A stretch of 64,000 nt of DNA, from positions 1-64,000 of the forward strand of contig JAIYCH010000062.1 of NCBI GenBank assembly GCA_027488135.1, given 5' to 3'. Position numbers and translations under genes: made by a program. The notes beneath the pieces were generated by a model. It saw nothing but the letters and a program-made list of their open reading frames with translations, did no database searches and was not told the origin of the DNA. Position 1 is the stretch's first letter, and every line of letters begins with the position of its first letter. The stretch comes from Saprospiraceae bacterium. Lineage in GTDB: Bacteria > Bacteroidota > Bacteroidia > Chitinophagales > Saprospiraceae. This document shows, in pieces, positions 33,877 through 42,878 of the stretch.

Positions 33877-34932
33877 ATGATTATTGAAAGAACTGCGTTT
33901 GTTTTGCTCCTTTTTATCTCTTCGCTTATTTCAGTGAATGGGCAAGACCCTGTTTTTTCTCAAATTACTTCACAACCCCTACTAGCTAATCCAGCCTTTG
34001 CAGGGCTTCATACAGGAGAAATCAGAGCAAGCATTCAGTTCAAATCCCAAAGTGATTTGCCGAGTTTGTCCTACAAAAATCAACTGTCAGCCTTCGGTAT
34101 TGATACCAGATACAAAGCGGGAAGCCAGGATTTCTGGACTTTACAAGGATTAATTTCCTCATTCAAAATAGGTGATCCTTCTTTTGTAAATCAAAAAGTA
34201 AGTCTGGGTGGTGGATATTTAAAACTGCTCAAAGCAGGCCGATATGGTAAAGGAACGCAATATCTAAGCCTGGCATTTCAAGTTGGGTTGCAGCAAACTT
34301 TATTAGCCAGTAATACCTGGTTTTCTAATCAATATGACCCCAATATTGGTAGCGTTAATACAACGCTGCCAAGTGGAGAACCTAATGGCGTTAAATATTC
34401 CTCTTCTTTTATACCCGATATAAATGCTGGGGTTCTTTGGTCCAATAGCTGGAGTAAAAATACGGGTATTTATGCGGGCATTAGCATGTTTCATATTAAT
34501 GAGCCCAAAACGGGTTTTATACCCAATACTGACACCAGATTAGAGAGAAAAACAACCATTATTGCCGGTGGCGAATGGTCTTTAACAGAAAATACACATT
34601 TTTTACCTGTTATTTACTATCTTGTACAGGGGCAGCATCAAAGAATCAGCCTTGGAACGCCCTTCCGTTTTAATCCTCGGGACTGGAATGATCAGGCGCT
34701 AAGAGCTGGCATCTGGCTTCATGGTAATCAATCAGATAATGGAAAATGGTTTTTTGGCGAATTAACTTTTCAGACTATTTTTGAACTAAAAAATATTCAA
34801 CTTGGTTTAGCCTATTCTATAGGTCAGAAACCGCTACAAACAAGTAGTTTTAGCAGAAATTCATTTGAAATAAATTTTACCTGGTTAAAACCGGCTGATT
34901 ACAAAAAGAAAATCACTTGCCCACGCATTTAA
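33877..34932 (+). CDS. PorP/SprF-family outer-membrane protein
   Basis: A 351-residue protein with a signal peptide (residues 1-22, ending VNGQ). The mature opening DPVFSQITSQPLLANPAFAG is the hallmark of the PorP/SprF family, followed by alternating beta strands of an outer-membrane barrel (QFKSQSDLPSLSYKNQLSAF, RYKAGSQDFWTLQGLISS). In flavobacteria SprF is needed for secretion and surface display of SprB, and genes of this family commonly sit directly after large adhesin genes with CHU_C domains. Here it begins 9 bases after such an adhesin, so the two most likely form a cargo and attachment pair. Confidence 0.9.
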   Translation: MIIERTAFVLLLFISSLISVNGQDPVFSQITSQPLLANPAFAGLHTGEIRASIQFKSQSDLPSLSYKNQLSAFGIDTRYKAGSQDFWTLQGLISSFKIGDPSFVNQKVSLGGGYLKLLKAGRYGKGTQYLSLAFQVGLQQTLLASNTWFSNQYDPNIGSVNTTLPSGEPNGVKYSSSFIPDINAGVLWSNSWSKNTGIYAGISMFHINEPKTGFIPNTDTRLERKTTIIAGGEWSLTENTHFLPVIYYLVQGQHQRISLGTPFRFNPRDWNDQALRAGIWLHGNQSDNGKWFFGELTFQTIFELKNIQLGLAYSIGQKPLQTSSFSRNSFEINFTWLKPADYKKKITCPRI

Positions 34933-34965
34933 TCATTTCATTAAGCCTGCTAAATTACCTGCGGA

Positions 34966-35337
34966 TTAAGGATTTTTGGGAATGAGCATTTTGGGTACAT
35001 TCCCTTCACCAACCTTACCATGTTGCAAATGAGCGTTTGAAAAAGTGATGGACGCGAGAAATGATTCCGCCTCAGTCTGCTCAATGCCTGGTTCGTAAGA
35101 ATAGCCTGAAAAAGCAAGTGATTCCTTCTGATTAAATAAAAACACCCCTACTATCAGTAAAAAAGTAGCCGCGATACTGCTATAACTTAATCGAATCAAT
35201 CTTCTTCTCATTTTCTTTTGTTGAATTCGAACCCACACATTACTTGACGGCTCTTGTTCCAACTTATTCAATGCTTCGGACATTTGATCCCAGGTGGACA
35301 CTTTATTATTCATATCTTTAAAATTATTCGTCATCAT
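34966..35337 (-). CDS. Probable anti-sigma factor (membrane)
   Basis: A 123-residue protein overlapping the ECF sigma gene by 14 bases, as sigma/anti-sigma pairs often do. The N-terminal 45 residues are soluble and charged (WDQMSEALNKLEQEPSSNVWVRIQQKK), followed by a basic stop (MRRRLIRL) and one transmembrane segment near residues 50-68 (SSIAATFLLIVGVFLF). The short C-terminal part would be periplasmic. There is no recognisable zinc anti-sigma motif (HxxxCxxC), so the assignment rests on position and topology. Confidence 0.65.
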   Translation of the reverse strand: MMTNNFKDMNNKVSTWDQMSEALNKLEQEPSSNVWVRIQQKKMRRRLIRLSYSSIAATFLLIVGVFLFNQKESLAFSGYSYEPGIEQTEAESFLASITFSNAHLQHGKVGEGNVPKMLIPKNP

Positions 35338-35890
35338 TATCTTCGGTTTTTGAATTATCTGCTTCCAGATGAGTTAGCCCAAGTTGTTTTCTTATACTTC
35401 TTTTTGCATGAATCAATTGTGATTTTGACGTATTAACACTGATCCCCAAAAGCTGAGCAATTTCTTTATGTTTAAATCCTTCAACCACATATAAATTAAA
35501 AATGATTTTATATCCACTGGGCAAAGAATCTATTACCAACTTGATAGCATCTAAATCTTTCTCCATAAAAAAATGATCATCCAGGTCAGCTTTAACCTCA
35601 TTTAAGGTATCAATGCCTACGGTTATCATTTTATTTTTTCTTAAAAACATCAGGCAGTCATTTACTACCAATCTTTTCATCCAACCTTCGAAACTTCCTT
35701 CATTTTTAAAGGTATCCAATTTTGTAAAAATCTTAAAAATAGATTCCACCAGGACATCTTCAGCATCATCACGTCGGGGAATATAGCGAAGGATAAGTGC
35801 TAAAAACCTGGGAGCATACTTTTTATACAAGAATTCCTGGGCGGTATGATCCTGTTTTAAGCAAAGCCGAATTAACAATGATTCCTCCAT
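35324..35890 (-). CDS. ECF-family RNA polymerase sigma factor
   Basis: A 188-residue sigma factor. Region 2 is residues 15-80 (AQEFLYKKYAPRFLALILRYIPRRDDAEDVLVESIFKIF, then GSFEGWMKRLVVNDCLMFLRK) and region 4 is residues 115-165 with the helix-turn-helix HKEIAQLLGISVNTSKSQLIHAKRSIRK. There is no region 1 or 3, as is normal for ECF factors. It is divergent from lysA and its stop overlaps the probable anti-sigma gene. It converges on the adhesin/PorP pair, which raises but does not prove a link to envelope control. Confidence 0.93.
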   Translation of the reverse strand: MEESLLIRLCLKQDHTAQEFLYKKYAPRFLALILRYIPRRDDAEDVLVESIFKIFTKLDTFKNEGSFEGWMKRLVVNDCLMFLRKNKMITVGIDTLNEVKADLDDHFFMEKDLDAIKLVIDSLPSGYKIIFNLYVVEGFKHKEIAQLLGISVNTSKSQLIHAKRSIRKQLGLTHLEADNSKTEDNDDE

Positions 35891-35943
35891 AAAAGCTATA
35901 AACCCCTATAAATAAAGGCAGAAAAAGGATATTTTTATGATAA

Positions 35944-36000
35944 GATGCAAAATTGCATCCATTGGGTGCAAGGTTATGAAAGAATTATCGCAATTTTGCG
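35944..36000. promoter_or_regulatory. Two inverted repeats between the sigma gene and lysA
   Basis: GATGCAA-AA-TTGCATC at 35944-35959 and CGCAA-TT-TTGCG at 35989-36000. The cores GCAAAATTGC and GCAATTTTGC are reverse complements of each other, so one 10-bp motif appears twice, with centres about 43 bases apart. They lie in the divergent region, 20-76 bases before the lysA ATG. A regulator binding site is possible. Confidence 0.4.
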
Positions 36001-36019
36001 GTAAATTTTAAGAATTTCA

Positions 36020-37261
36020 ATGAATCATTCAGAAAAAAGGGGCAAAGCCATTCCAGAAGGATTTGAGCCGGCCATTTGGTGTGCCAAATTAGGAACGCCT
36101 TTATATGTTTACGATGCCGATGAAATGGCAAATCAGGTAGCAGCGTTTAAAGCTGCGTTTTCTGTCGAAGACTTGCATATACATTATGCATGTAAGGCCT
36201 TGACTAATATTAACGTGTTACGCCTGATGAAAAAATGTGGAACAGGATTAGATACTGTTTCATTAGAAGAAATTAAGATTGGTTTATTGGCGGGATTCAA
36301 ACCGAATGACATCATGTTTACCCCTAACATGGTTGGTTTTGAAGAAATTGCGGAAGCCGTTGAAATGGGTGTTCGTATTAATATTGATAATTTACCTTTC
36401 CTTCTTCGTTTTGGCCAGGTATTCCCGGAAACCCCTGTTTGTGTCAGGCTAAATCCTCATATCCTTGCGGGAGGTAATATAAATATTTCCGTTGGCCATA
36501 CACATTCTAAATTTGGTATTTCCTTTGAACAAATAGATGATGTAAAATCAATCCTTTCCAAAACAGGATTGAAAGTAGAAGGTCTTCATATACATATTGG
36601 CTCTGACGTTAAAGATGTTGAATCATTTGTTAAGGTAGCTGATTTACTATTTGACATAGCTTTACAATTCCCTGATTTAGGCTTTTTAGATTTAGGTGGC
36701 GGATTCAAAATAAACTATAAACCGGAAGATAAAAAAGCGGATATTAACGAATTGGGTAGATTATTAAGTTATTCTTTCAATCAATTCTGCCAGAACTATG
36801 GCAGGACTTTATCCCTTATTTTCGAGCCGGGAAAATATTTAGTAAGTGAAGCCGGCTACTTTTTTACACAGGTAAATGTTGTCAAACAAACCCCTTATGT
36901 ATTGTTTGCCGGCGTTGATTCTGGCTTTAATCATCTGATTAGACCCATGTTTTACGACGCATATCATCATATAACCAACTGTTCCAATCCCGATGGAGCT
37001 GTATTATCGTATGACATAGTGGGCAATATATGTGAAACAGACACCTTTGCCAAACAACGGGAATTACCTGAAATAAAAGAAGGGGATATTCTTTGTTTTC
37101 ATAACGCCGGAGCTTATGGTTACACCATGGCTTCCAATTATAATTCAAGACCAAGGCCAGCGGAGGCACTATTTATGGATGGAGGTCTGCATTTAATTAG
37201 AAGGAGAGAAACCTTGGAAGACATTTTACAAACTCAAGTTGAATTAGAATTTTTAAAATAG
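36020..37261 (+). CDS. lysA: Diaminopimelate decarboxylase
   Basis: A PLP enzyme (fold type III) for the last step of lysine synthesis, 413 residues. The PLP lysine is in HYACKALTN (near residue 60). EGLHIHIGSD, LDLGGGF, EPGKYLVSEAG and NICETDTFAKQRELP (with the Cys of the CESxD-like block) follow, and GAYGYTMASNYNSRPRPAE is the C-terminal substrate motif. The DAP-type signature is better than that of carboxynorspermidine decarboxylase. valS follows after 30 bases without its own clear promoter, so the two are probably cotranscribed. Confidence 0.93.
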   Translation: MNHSEKRGKAIPEGFEPAIWCAKLGTPLYVYDADEMANQVAAFKAAFSVEDLHIHYACKALTNINVLRLMKKCGTGLDTVSLEEIKIGLLAGFKPNDIMFTPNMVGFEEIAEAVEMGVRINIDNLPFLLRFGQVFPETPVCVRLNPHILAGGNINISVGHTHSKFGISFEQIDDVKSILSKTGLKVEGLHIHIGSDVKDVESFVKVADLLFDIALQFPDLGFLDLGGGFKINYKPEDKKADINELGRLLSYSFNQFCQNYGRTLSLIFEPGKYLVSEAGYFFTQVNVVKQTPYVLFAGVDSGFNHLIRPMFYDAYHHITNCSNPDGAVLSYDIVGNICETDTFAKQRELPEIKEGDILCFHNAGAYGYTMASNYNSRPRPAEALFMDGGLHLIRRRETLEDILQTQVELEFLK

Positions 37262-37291
37262 GATACTAAACAATCCTTAAAAGTAATAAAT

Positions 37292-40036
37292 ATGTCCTTG
37301 TCAGCGCGCTATCAACCCCAGGAAACAGAAACAAAATGGTATGATTATTGGCTCAAAAAAAATTATTTCCATTCAGAACCTGACGAAAGGGAACCATTTA
37401 CTGTAGTTATCCCCCCACCCAACGTTACCGGGGTTTTGCACATGGGGCATATGTTAAACAACACGATACAGGATATTCTGGTAAGAAAAGCAAGATTATC
37501 TGGTAAAAATGCCTGTTGGGTGCCAGGTACAGATCATGCCAGTATTGCTACTGAAGCTAAAGTAGTAAGATTATTAAGAGAGCAGGGAATTAAAAAAGGG
37601 GATATTGGAAGAGATGCCTTTTTAGAACACGCTTTTGCCTGGAAGGATAAATACGGAGGTATTATTTTAGATCAATTAAAAAGACTGGGGGCTTCCTGTG
37701 ATTGGGAAAGAACTCGCTTTACCATGGAACCGTCCCTCTCCGATGCCGTTTTGCATGTTTTTGTCAATCTTTATGAGAAAGGTAGAATTTACCGTGGTTT
37801 GAGAATGACCCAATGGGATCCTGAGGCGCTAACTGTTTTATCTAATGAAGAGGTTATTTACAAAGAAGAAAATGCCAGATTATTTCATTTGAAATACTAC
37901 CGTACCGATAATCCAGATCTTTTTATCACCATCGCCACACAAAGGCCTGAAACCATTATGGCGGATGTTGCCATTGCTGTGCATCCACAAGATGAAAGAT
38001 ATCAATCATTTATTGGCAAAACGGTCTTTGTCCCCTTAATCCATCGGGAAATACCTATCATCGCCGATGCTTATGTTGATATTGCCTTTGGTACCGGTGC
38101 TTTAAAAATTACACCGGCGCATGATCAAAATGATTATGAAATTGGTAAAAAACATAAATTACCCGTTATTGATATTTTGACCCCAAACGGTAAATTAAAT
38201 GAAAAAGCAACTATTCTGGTCGGTCAAGATCGCTTTGAGGCCAGAAAAAATATAAAGAAATTATTAGAAGAAGCCGGCGCTTTAGAAAAAATTGAAGATT
38301 ATAGAACAAGCATTGGTCATAGTGAAAGAACTGATGCGGTTGTTGAGCCAAGACTCAGTTTACAATGGTATGTTGACATGAAACCCTTTGCTAAAACAGC
38401 CCTTGAGGCTGTGAAAAGTGGTGAAGTGAAATTTTACCCGGAGTCCATGTTTAACATGTATCAAAGTTGGTTGCAAGAGGACAACATTAGAGACTGGTGT
38501 ATTAGCAGACAATTATGGTGGGGACAACGAATTCCTGCCTGGTTTCTAAAAACAGAGGTGGAAGATGAAAATCAACAGGTTTTTGTGGCTAAAACGGCTG
38601 AAGACGCATTAAAGCAAGCCATAGAAAAAACAGGGAATCCCTCATTGACTTTGGCCGATTTAAAGCAAGACGAAGATGTTGTTGATACTTGGTTCTCTTC
38701 CTGGCTTTGGCCTCTTTCTGTATTTGACGGTTTCAAAGATCCAAAAGAAATAGCCTATTATTATCCTACGCAAGTTTTAGTAACCGGTTGGGATATTATG
38801 TTTTTCTGGGTGGCAAGAATGATTATGTCCGGGTATGAATTTTCACCGGAATTAATCGATGCCGTCAAAATAAAAGAAAAAGGGGCCATGCCTTTTAAAG
38901 CCGTTTACTATACGGGAATGGTTAGAGATAATAAACGAAGAAAAATGTCTAAGTCATTGGGTAATTCTCCCGATGCTTTAGCGCTCATTGATAATTATGG
39001 CGCCGACGGGGTTCGTTTCGGTGTCTTGTCTTCCGCTGCCGCAGGTAATGATATTATATTCGATGCCCCTTTCGACCCTAAAACACAAGAAGTATTAAAT
39101 GAAAGTAAACTTTGTGAACAGGGTAGAAATTTTTGTAATAAACTGTGGAATGCCTTACGATTATTGCAAGGTTGGGAAGTTACAGAGATTGAAAAGAACG
39201 ATGGTGATCATGCGATTGCCGAACTTGCTAACCAATGGTTAGACGCAAGAATTAATCAAACCCTTGTTTTACTTCAAGATCAGTTTAATTCTTATCGTCT
39301 GAGTGAAGCACTCATAACGGTGTATAAGTTGATATGGGATGATTTTTGTTCCTGGTACCTGGAGCTTATAAAGCCAGCTTATGGCGAACCAATTCAGAAA
39401 AAGGTACTTGAACAGGCAATAGCTCATTTTGAAAAACTTATGACTATTTTACATCCTTTTATGCCCTTTGTAACGGAAGAAATATGGCATCAGTTGAAAC
39501 AAAGAGCAGAAGGTGAAGATTGTGTGGTAAGTATATGGCCGACCGTAACCGAATACGATAAATTACTTATAGCAGACGTAGATTTACTAAAATTAGTTAC
39601 TACCTCCGTTCGCGAAATTAGGAATAACCATCAGATTAAAATGAAGGAAGAACTAACGCTGTATCTTCAACAATCCAATTTAACAAATCAATGGTTACAT
39701 AGAAAAGGGATAAAAGAAGCACTTTGTAAGACCAGCGTATTAAACGAGGTTTCCTTAACTGATGCTGAAATACCTAATACGGTTACCTTCCTTGGTGGAA
39801 ACGACAAATTTTATCTGGTAATTAATACAACCATTAATGTAGAAGAAGAAAAAGTTAGATTGGTAAAAGAGATTGAATATTACCATAAATTTATCTCCTC
39901 GGTAGAGAATAAGCTTTCCAATGAAAAGTTTGCCAATAGCGCCCCTGCAGATATAGTAAATAAAGAAAGGCAGAAATTAGCCGATGGTCAGACCAAGCTA
40001 AAAGGATTAATGGAGGCATTGACTAAATTGGGGTAA
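37292..40036 (+). CDS. valS: Valyl-tRNA synthetase
   Basis: A class I synthetase of 914 residues with all parts of the family: HMGH at residues 50-53 (PPPNVTGVLHMGHML), an editing domain in the first half (ATQRPETIMADVAIAVHP; WYVDMKPFA), the tryptophan-rich zinc-free core (DVVDTWFSSWLWPLS), KMSKS at about residue 550 followed by LGNSPD, and an anticodon-binding C-terminal part. The last 65 residues form the long coiled coil typical of ValRS (EEEKVRLVKEIEYYHKFISS). No leader peptide or T-box is seen. Confidence 0.97.
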   Translation: MSLSARYQPQETETKWYDYWLKKNYFHSEPDEREPFTVVIPPPNVTGVLHMGHMLNNTIQDILVRKARLSGKNACWVPGTDHASIATEAKVVRLLREQGIKKGDIGRDAFLEHAFAWKDKYGGIILDQLKRLGASCDWERTRFTMEPSLSDAVLHVFVNLYEKGRIYRGLRMTQWDPEALTVLSNEEVIYKEENARLFHLKYYRTDNPDLFITIATQRPETIMADVAIAVHPQDERYQSFIGKTVFVPLIHREIPIIADAYVDIAFGTGALKITPAHDQNDYEIGKKHKLPVIDILTPNGKLNEKATILVGQDRFEARKNIKKLLEEAGALEKIEDYRTSIGHSERTDAVVEPRLSLQWYVDMKPFAKTALEAVKSGEVKFYPESMFNMYQSWLQEDNIRDWCISRQLWWGQRIPAWFLKTEVEDENQQVFVAKTAEDALKQAIEKTGNPSLTLADLKQDEDVVDTWFSSWLWPLSVFDGFKDPKEIAYYYPTQVLVTGWDIMFFWVARMIMSGYEFSPELIDAVKIKEKGAMPFKAVYYTGMVRDNKRRKMSKSLGNSPDALALIDNYGADGVRFGVLSSAAAGNDIIFDAPFDPKTQEVLNESKLCEQGRNFCNKLWNALRLLQGWEVTEIEKNDGDHAIAELANQWLDARINQTLVLLQDQFNSYRLSEALITVYKLIWDDFCSWYLELIKPAYGEPIQKKVLEQAIAHFEKLMTILHPFMPFVTEEIWHQLKQRAEGEDCVVSIWPTVTEYDKLLIADVDLLKLVTTSVREIRNNHQIKMKEELTLYLQQSNLTNQWLHRKGIKEALCKTSVLNEVSLTDAEIPNTVTFLGGNDKFYLVINTTINVEEEKVRLVKEIEYYHKFISSVENKLSNEKFANSAPADIVNKERQKLADGQTKLKGLMEALTKLG

Positions 40037-40065
40037 ATAATTAAACCCCATTCCCCTGGATTCAA

Positions 40066-40110
40066 TAAAAAAAGGGAGACAAATGAACTATTTTGTCTCC
40101 CTTTATATTT
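40066..40110. terminator. Bidirectional terminator between valS and the T9SS cargo gene
   Basis: A perfect 13-bp stem, AAAGGGAGACAAA (40071-40083) and TTTGTCTCCCTTT (40092-40104), with an 8-base loop. On the minus strand it is followed by a run of seven T, and on the plus strand by TATATTTAT. It serves the convergent genes on both sides. Confidence 0.85.
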
Positions 40111-40116
40111 ATCATT

Positions 40117-41883
40117 TTAATTGACTATTTGCACTTTACCTGTGATAACTCCTTTTTTGGTTTTACATTGAACAAGGTAACTCCCATCGGTAAGGTTAGC
40201 ATTTATCCTAAAGAAAACATTACCCGTAAGGACTATTTTTTCTTCCCAAACCTTTTTACCCTGAACATCAAACAGGGCATAACTTTCAAAATCAGCGGGT
40301 TCAACCGCATTAATTTTAACAAAGAAATCGTCCTGCGCTGGATTTGGGAATATTTCCATTCCAACCGATTCGCTTTTAATCACATTTACTGGTGTAGATT
40401 TTTCTCTTATGCGCATACGAACCAGGGCAGTGATATCTTTTCCAAAACCACCTCCGAACCATTCCCCATTTTTAATAATGGTTGACAGCTGTCCATAATT
40501 ATATGTTATTTTACTATATGGCATAAACATATCTTTTGCGTATTGCACCATAAGAATATAATCGCCATCTGCCTTTAGGGGTACACCCGGATTATTAGTT
40601 TCCAGATTTAACAAAGGCGTATTTATAAGTTCAAAATTCTTTTCTGTTTTAAACTCATGAAAACCATATCCTACCACTTTCAAATCCTTATCATCAAATT
40701 TAGCATCTCCGTTATCAATGTATTGATAAAGCAGTAAACTGACCGATTTACCGAAATGGGAATTTCCGTTACTGGCCACAGAAAAAGAAGCCTCATAAGC
40801 GTCAAAACCTGCCTTTTTTACATAGTAATAATTTCCTGCTTCCCAAATATCACCTGTCACAACAGATGGCTGGGTAGCACTGGATAAAACGCCATCATCT
40901 TTTGCATATAAATTTCTGGTTACTATAAAATTGGTAACCAAACTATTGTCTGATGGAACTTCATCGGTAGAGTCTGTAGAAACCAGATATTGGGTAGCAT
41001 AACTTCCTGTATCTCTTGGTATGAAAATTTTTGGAATAGAAAAAGTATCTACCAACCCACTTTTCAGATTCAGCAGGGTGGTATCGGCATTAAACGATTG
41101 ACCATTGGAAGAAATAACCTTGACGGAAAACTTAACTTTAGGTTGAGCCAGTGTTCCTTTATTACTTACGGTAGCTACGAAGGGTACTTCTTGCACCTGA
41201 GACACGGGAACGCCAAAACTTTCGGGAAGAATGGGAGCGGAAACCACGAGATCGCGGGCAGGTTGTGGATTACCTTCAAAAAGAGCCACGTCATCTATAC
41301 GCCAGGCATATTCGTAATTACCTTTCCAACGAAAACGAATAAAAACCTTTTCTTTTCCTGCGGCATCAGGTAACTCAAGGGTAACAATTTGACGGGAGGC
41401 ACTCACATTATTTGCAGTTACATCCGTCAGAATGGTAGAATAAACAAACGCCGTGCCATCATAACTAATCCCCACCTGTGCAATGGACTGACTTGGTGGA
41501 GAATAAAAAGCGTATTGATTTTCAAATCTTAAGAAAATATTTTTCTTACCTACACAATTTATAGGGGTAATGGTAGTCAAAAAAACATCATGGGGAACCT
41601 CACCGTTATCTTCAGAATTGAAAATGGCAAAACCGTTAGCTGCTGTTTTTGAAGTAAAATCGGGTTGTCCTTCGAATAAACTTTTAGGATTATCGCTCCA
41701 TTTCCATTTTTCAGGCCCTGCATTGGTTCCGCCGGAGACCCATTTAGCCGTAAAATCAGCTGCAGAAGCAAATGTTTCACTATAAAATGGTGATATAGTC
41801 TGACTGTAACCAACCATTGAAATGAGGAGGAGATTCAGAAAAAAAAAGGGCAAAATGCGCATGTATTTTTTCATGTTGTTCAT
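40117..41883 (-). CDS. Secreted protein with T9SS type A sorting domain
   Basis: A 588-residue cargo protein. The start is taken at ATG 41883, just after the heptose kinase stop (41886); ATG 41874 (MKKYMRIL) is an equally good signal-peptide start. A longer frame enters the kinase gene. After the signal peptide (ILPFFFLNLLLISMVGYSQ) comes a jelly-roll-like region (FSPFYSETFASAADF ... RFENQYAF ... WRIDDVALFEG, MAM-like), then two or three Ig-like CARDB-type domains. The last 80 residues hold the sorting domain: VGMEIFPNPAQDDFFVKI ... YALFDVQGKKVWE ... GSYLVQCKTKKG. The enzymatic or binding role is unknown. Confidence 0.85.
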   Translation of the reverse strand: MNNMKKYMRILPFFFLNLLLISMVGYSQTISPFYSETFASAADFTAKWVSGGTNAGPEKWKWSDNPKSLFEGQPDFTSKTAANGFAIFNSEDNGEVPHDVFLTTITPINCVGKKNIFLRFENQYAFYSPPSQSIAQVGISYDGTAFVYSTILTDVTANNVSASRQIVTLELPDAAGKEKVFIRFRWKGNYEYAWRIDDVALFEGNPQPARDLVVSAPILPESFGVPVSQVQEVPFVATVSNKGTLAQPKVKFSVKVISSNGQSFNADTTLLNLKSGLVDTFSIPKIFIPRDTGSYATQYLVSTDSTDEVPSDNSLVTNFIVTRNLYAKDDGVLSSATQPSVVTGDIWEAGNYYYVKKAGFDAYEASFSVASNGNSHFGKSVSLLLYQYIDNGDAKFDDKDLKVVGYGFHEFKTEKNFELINTPLLNLETNNPGVPLKADGDYILMVQYAKDMFMPYSKITYNYGQLSTIIKNGEWFGGGFGKDITALVRMRIREKSTPVNVIKSESVGMEIFPNPAQDDFFVKINAVEPADFESYALFDVQGKKVWEEKIVLTGNVFFRINANLTDGSYLVQCKTKKGVITGKVQIVN

Positions 41884-41885
41884 AT

Positions 41886-42878
41886 TTATTTGTTTAGTAC
41901 GGTATATAAATTTAAGTAATAGGTTGTAAAAGAATGCAGCTCCAGGGAAACTACTCCGGAACGGGCACAAACCTGAGCACCTGCCGCATTGGCTATATTT
42001 CCCATTGTTTCCAGATCAACTTGTTTAATCAGGGACCAGACAAGACTGGAAATGACTGCGTCGCCCGCTCCGCTAACATCACTAATTTCCTGTTTAATCC
42101 CTTTAATCCAAAAACACGAAGAACGATTTGCAATCCAAAGACCATCTTCCCCTAGGGTTATAACTGAAATTTCGCAATCTAGTTTAGAAAATATATAATC
42201 TGATACCCTTTTTAGGTCCGACACGTTATTTTCAAATAAAAAAGGAATTTTTTTCTGAATTTCCTTTTTATTTGGTTTAAAAATAGTCACCCCCTGATAG
42301 TCCCAAAAATGTACATCTTTTGGATCAACTACGACAGGAATAGCCATTTCCTGTGCCATTGAAATAAGTGATTTGATAATAAAAGGCGTTAGTACACCCT
42401 TATTATAATCTTGCAAAACGATTCCAATGGGCTTGTATATACTCCAAAGACTTAGAATATGCGCTAAAAAGTTTTTTTCTTCCTCAGATGACAAAGAATG
42501 AGCATCTTCTTCATCAATTCTTAAGAGATGTTGCCCGTTAGACATAACTCTTATTTTTTTGGAAGTTCTCCGAGACGAACTTTTTAAAATTCCTTCTGAA
42601 GAAAGACCTTCTTTTTCAAAGTAATTTAACAAAGAAACGGCAGGAGCATCATTTCCAATAACAGAAAAAAGTATGGTATGGAGTTGCAAACCAAACAAAT
42701 TCAAGGCTACATTAGCAGCGCCACCAGGTCTCTCCGATTTTTTGCTCACATCGAGAACGGGCACAGGTGCTTCGGGAGAAATTCTGTTAACTACACCCAG
42801 TATGTATTTATCCAGCATAACATCTCCGACAACAAAAACGACCTGATTGACTTCTGTCAAATTACCATTGACTATCAT
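41886..42878 (-). CDS. hldA: D-glycero-beta-D-manno-heptose-7-phosphate kinase (RfaE1-type)
   Basis: A PfkB-family kinase of 330 residues for ADP-heptose synthesis; only the kinase half of HldE is present, so the adenylyltransferase must be elsewhere. Motifs: VVGDVMLDKYILGVVNRISPEAPVP, GGAANVALNLFGL, VLQDYNKGVL, VDPKDVHFWDYQG and the catalytic anion hole ISDVSGAGDAV with the base Asp. The 17-base overlap with waaA upstream suggests joint production with Kdo transfer. If heptose is not used in this species, a related sugar kinase role is possible. Confidence 0.88.
   Translation of the reverse strand: MIVNGNLTEVNQVVFVVGDVMLDKYILGVVNRISPEAPVPVLDVSKKSERPGGAANVALNLFGLQLHTILFSVIGNDAPAVSLLNYFEKEGLSSEGILKSSSRRTSKKIRVMSNGQHLLRIDEEDAHSLSSEEEKNFLAHILSLWSIYKPIGIVLQDYNKGVLTPFIIKSLISMAQEMAIPVVVDPKDVHFWDYQGVTIFKPNKKEIQKKIPFLFENNVSDLKRVSDYIFSKLDCEISVITLGEDGLWIANRSSCFWIKGIKQEISDVSGAGDAVISSLVWSLIKQVDLETMGNIANAAGAQVCARSGVVSLELHSFTTYYLNLYTVLNK

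Noticed and set aside
35976-36011. Short frame MKELSQFCGKF before lysA as a lysine leader peptide
   Set aside because: Only two Lys, not adjacent, and no terminator hairpin follows; it does not look like an attenuator.
41570-41813. Frames inside the T9SS cargo gene on both strands
   Set aside because: Overlap a gene with clear signal peptide and sorting domain; shadow frames.
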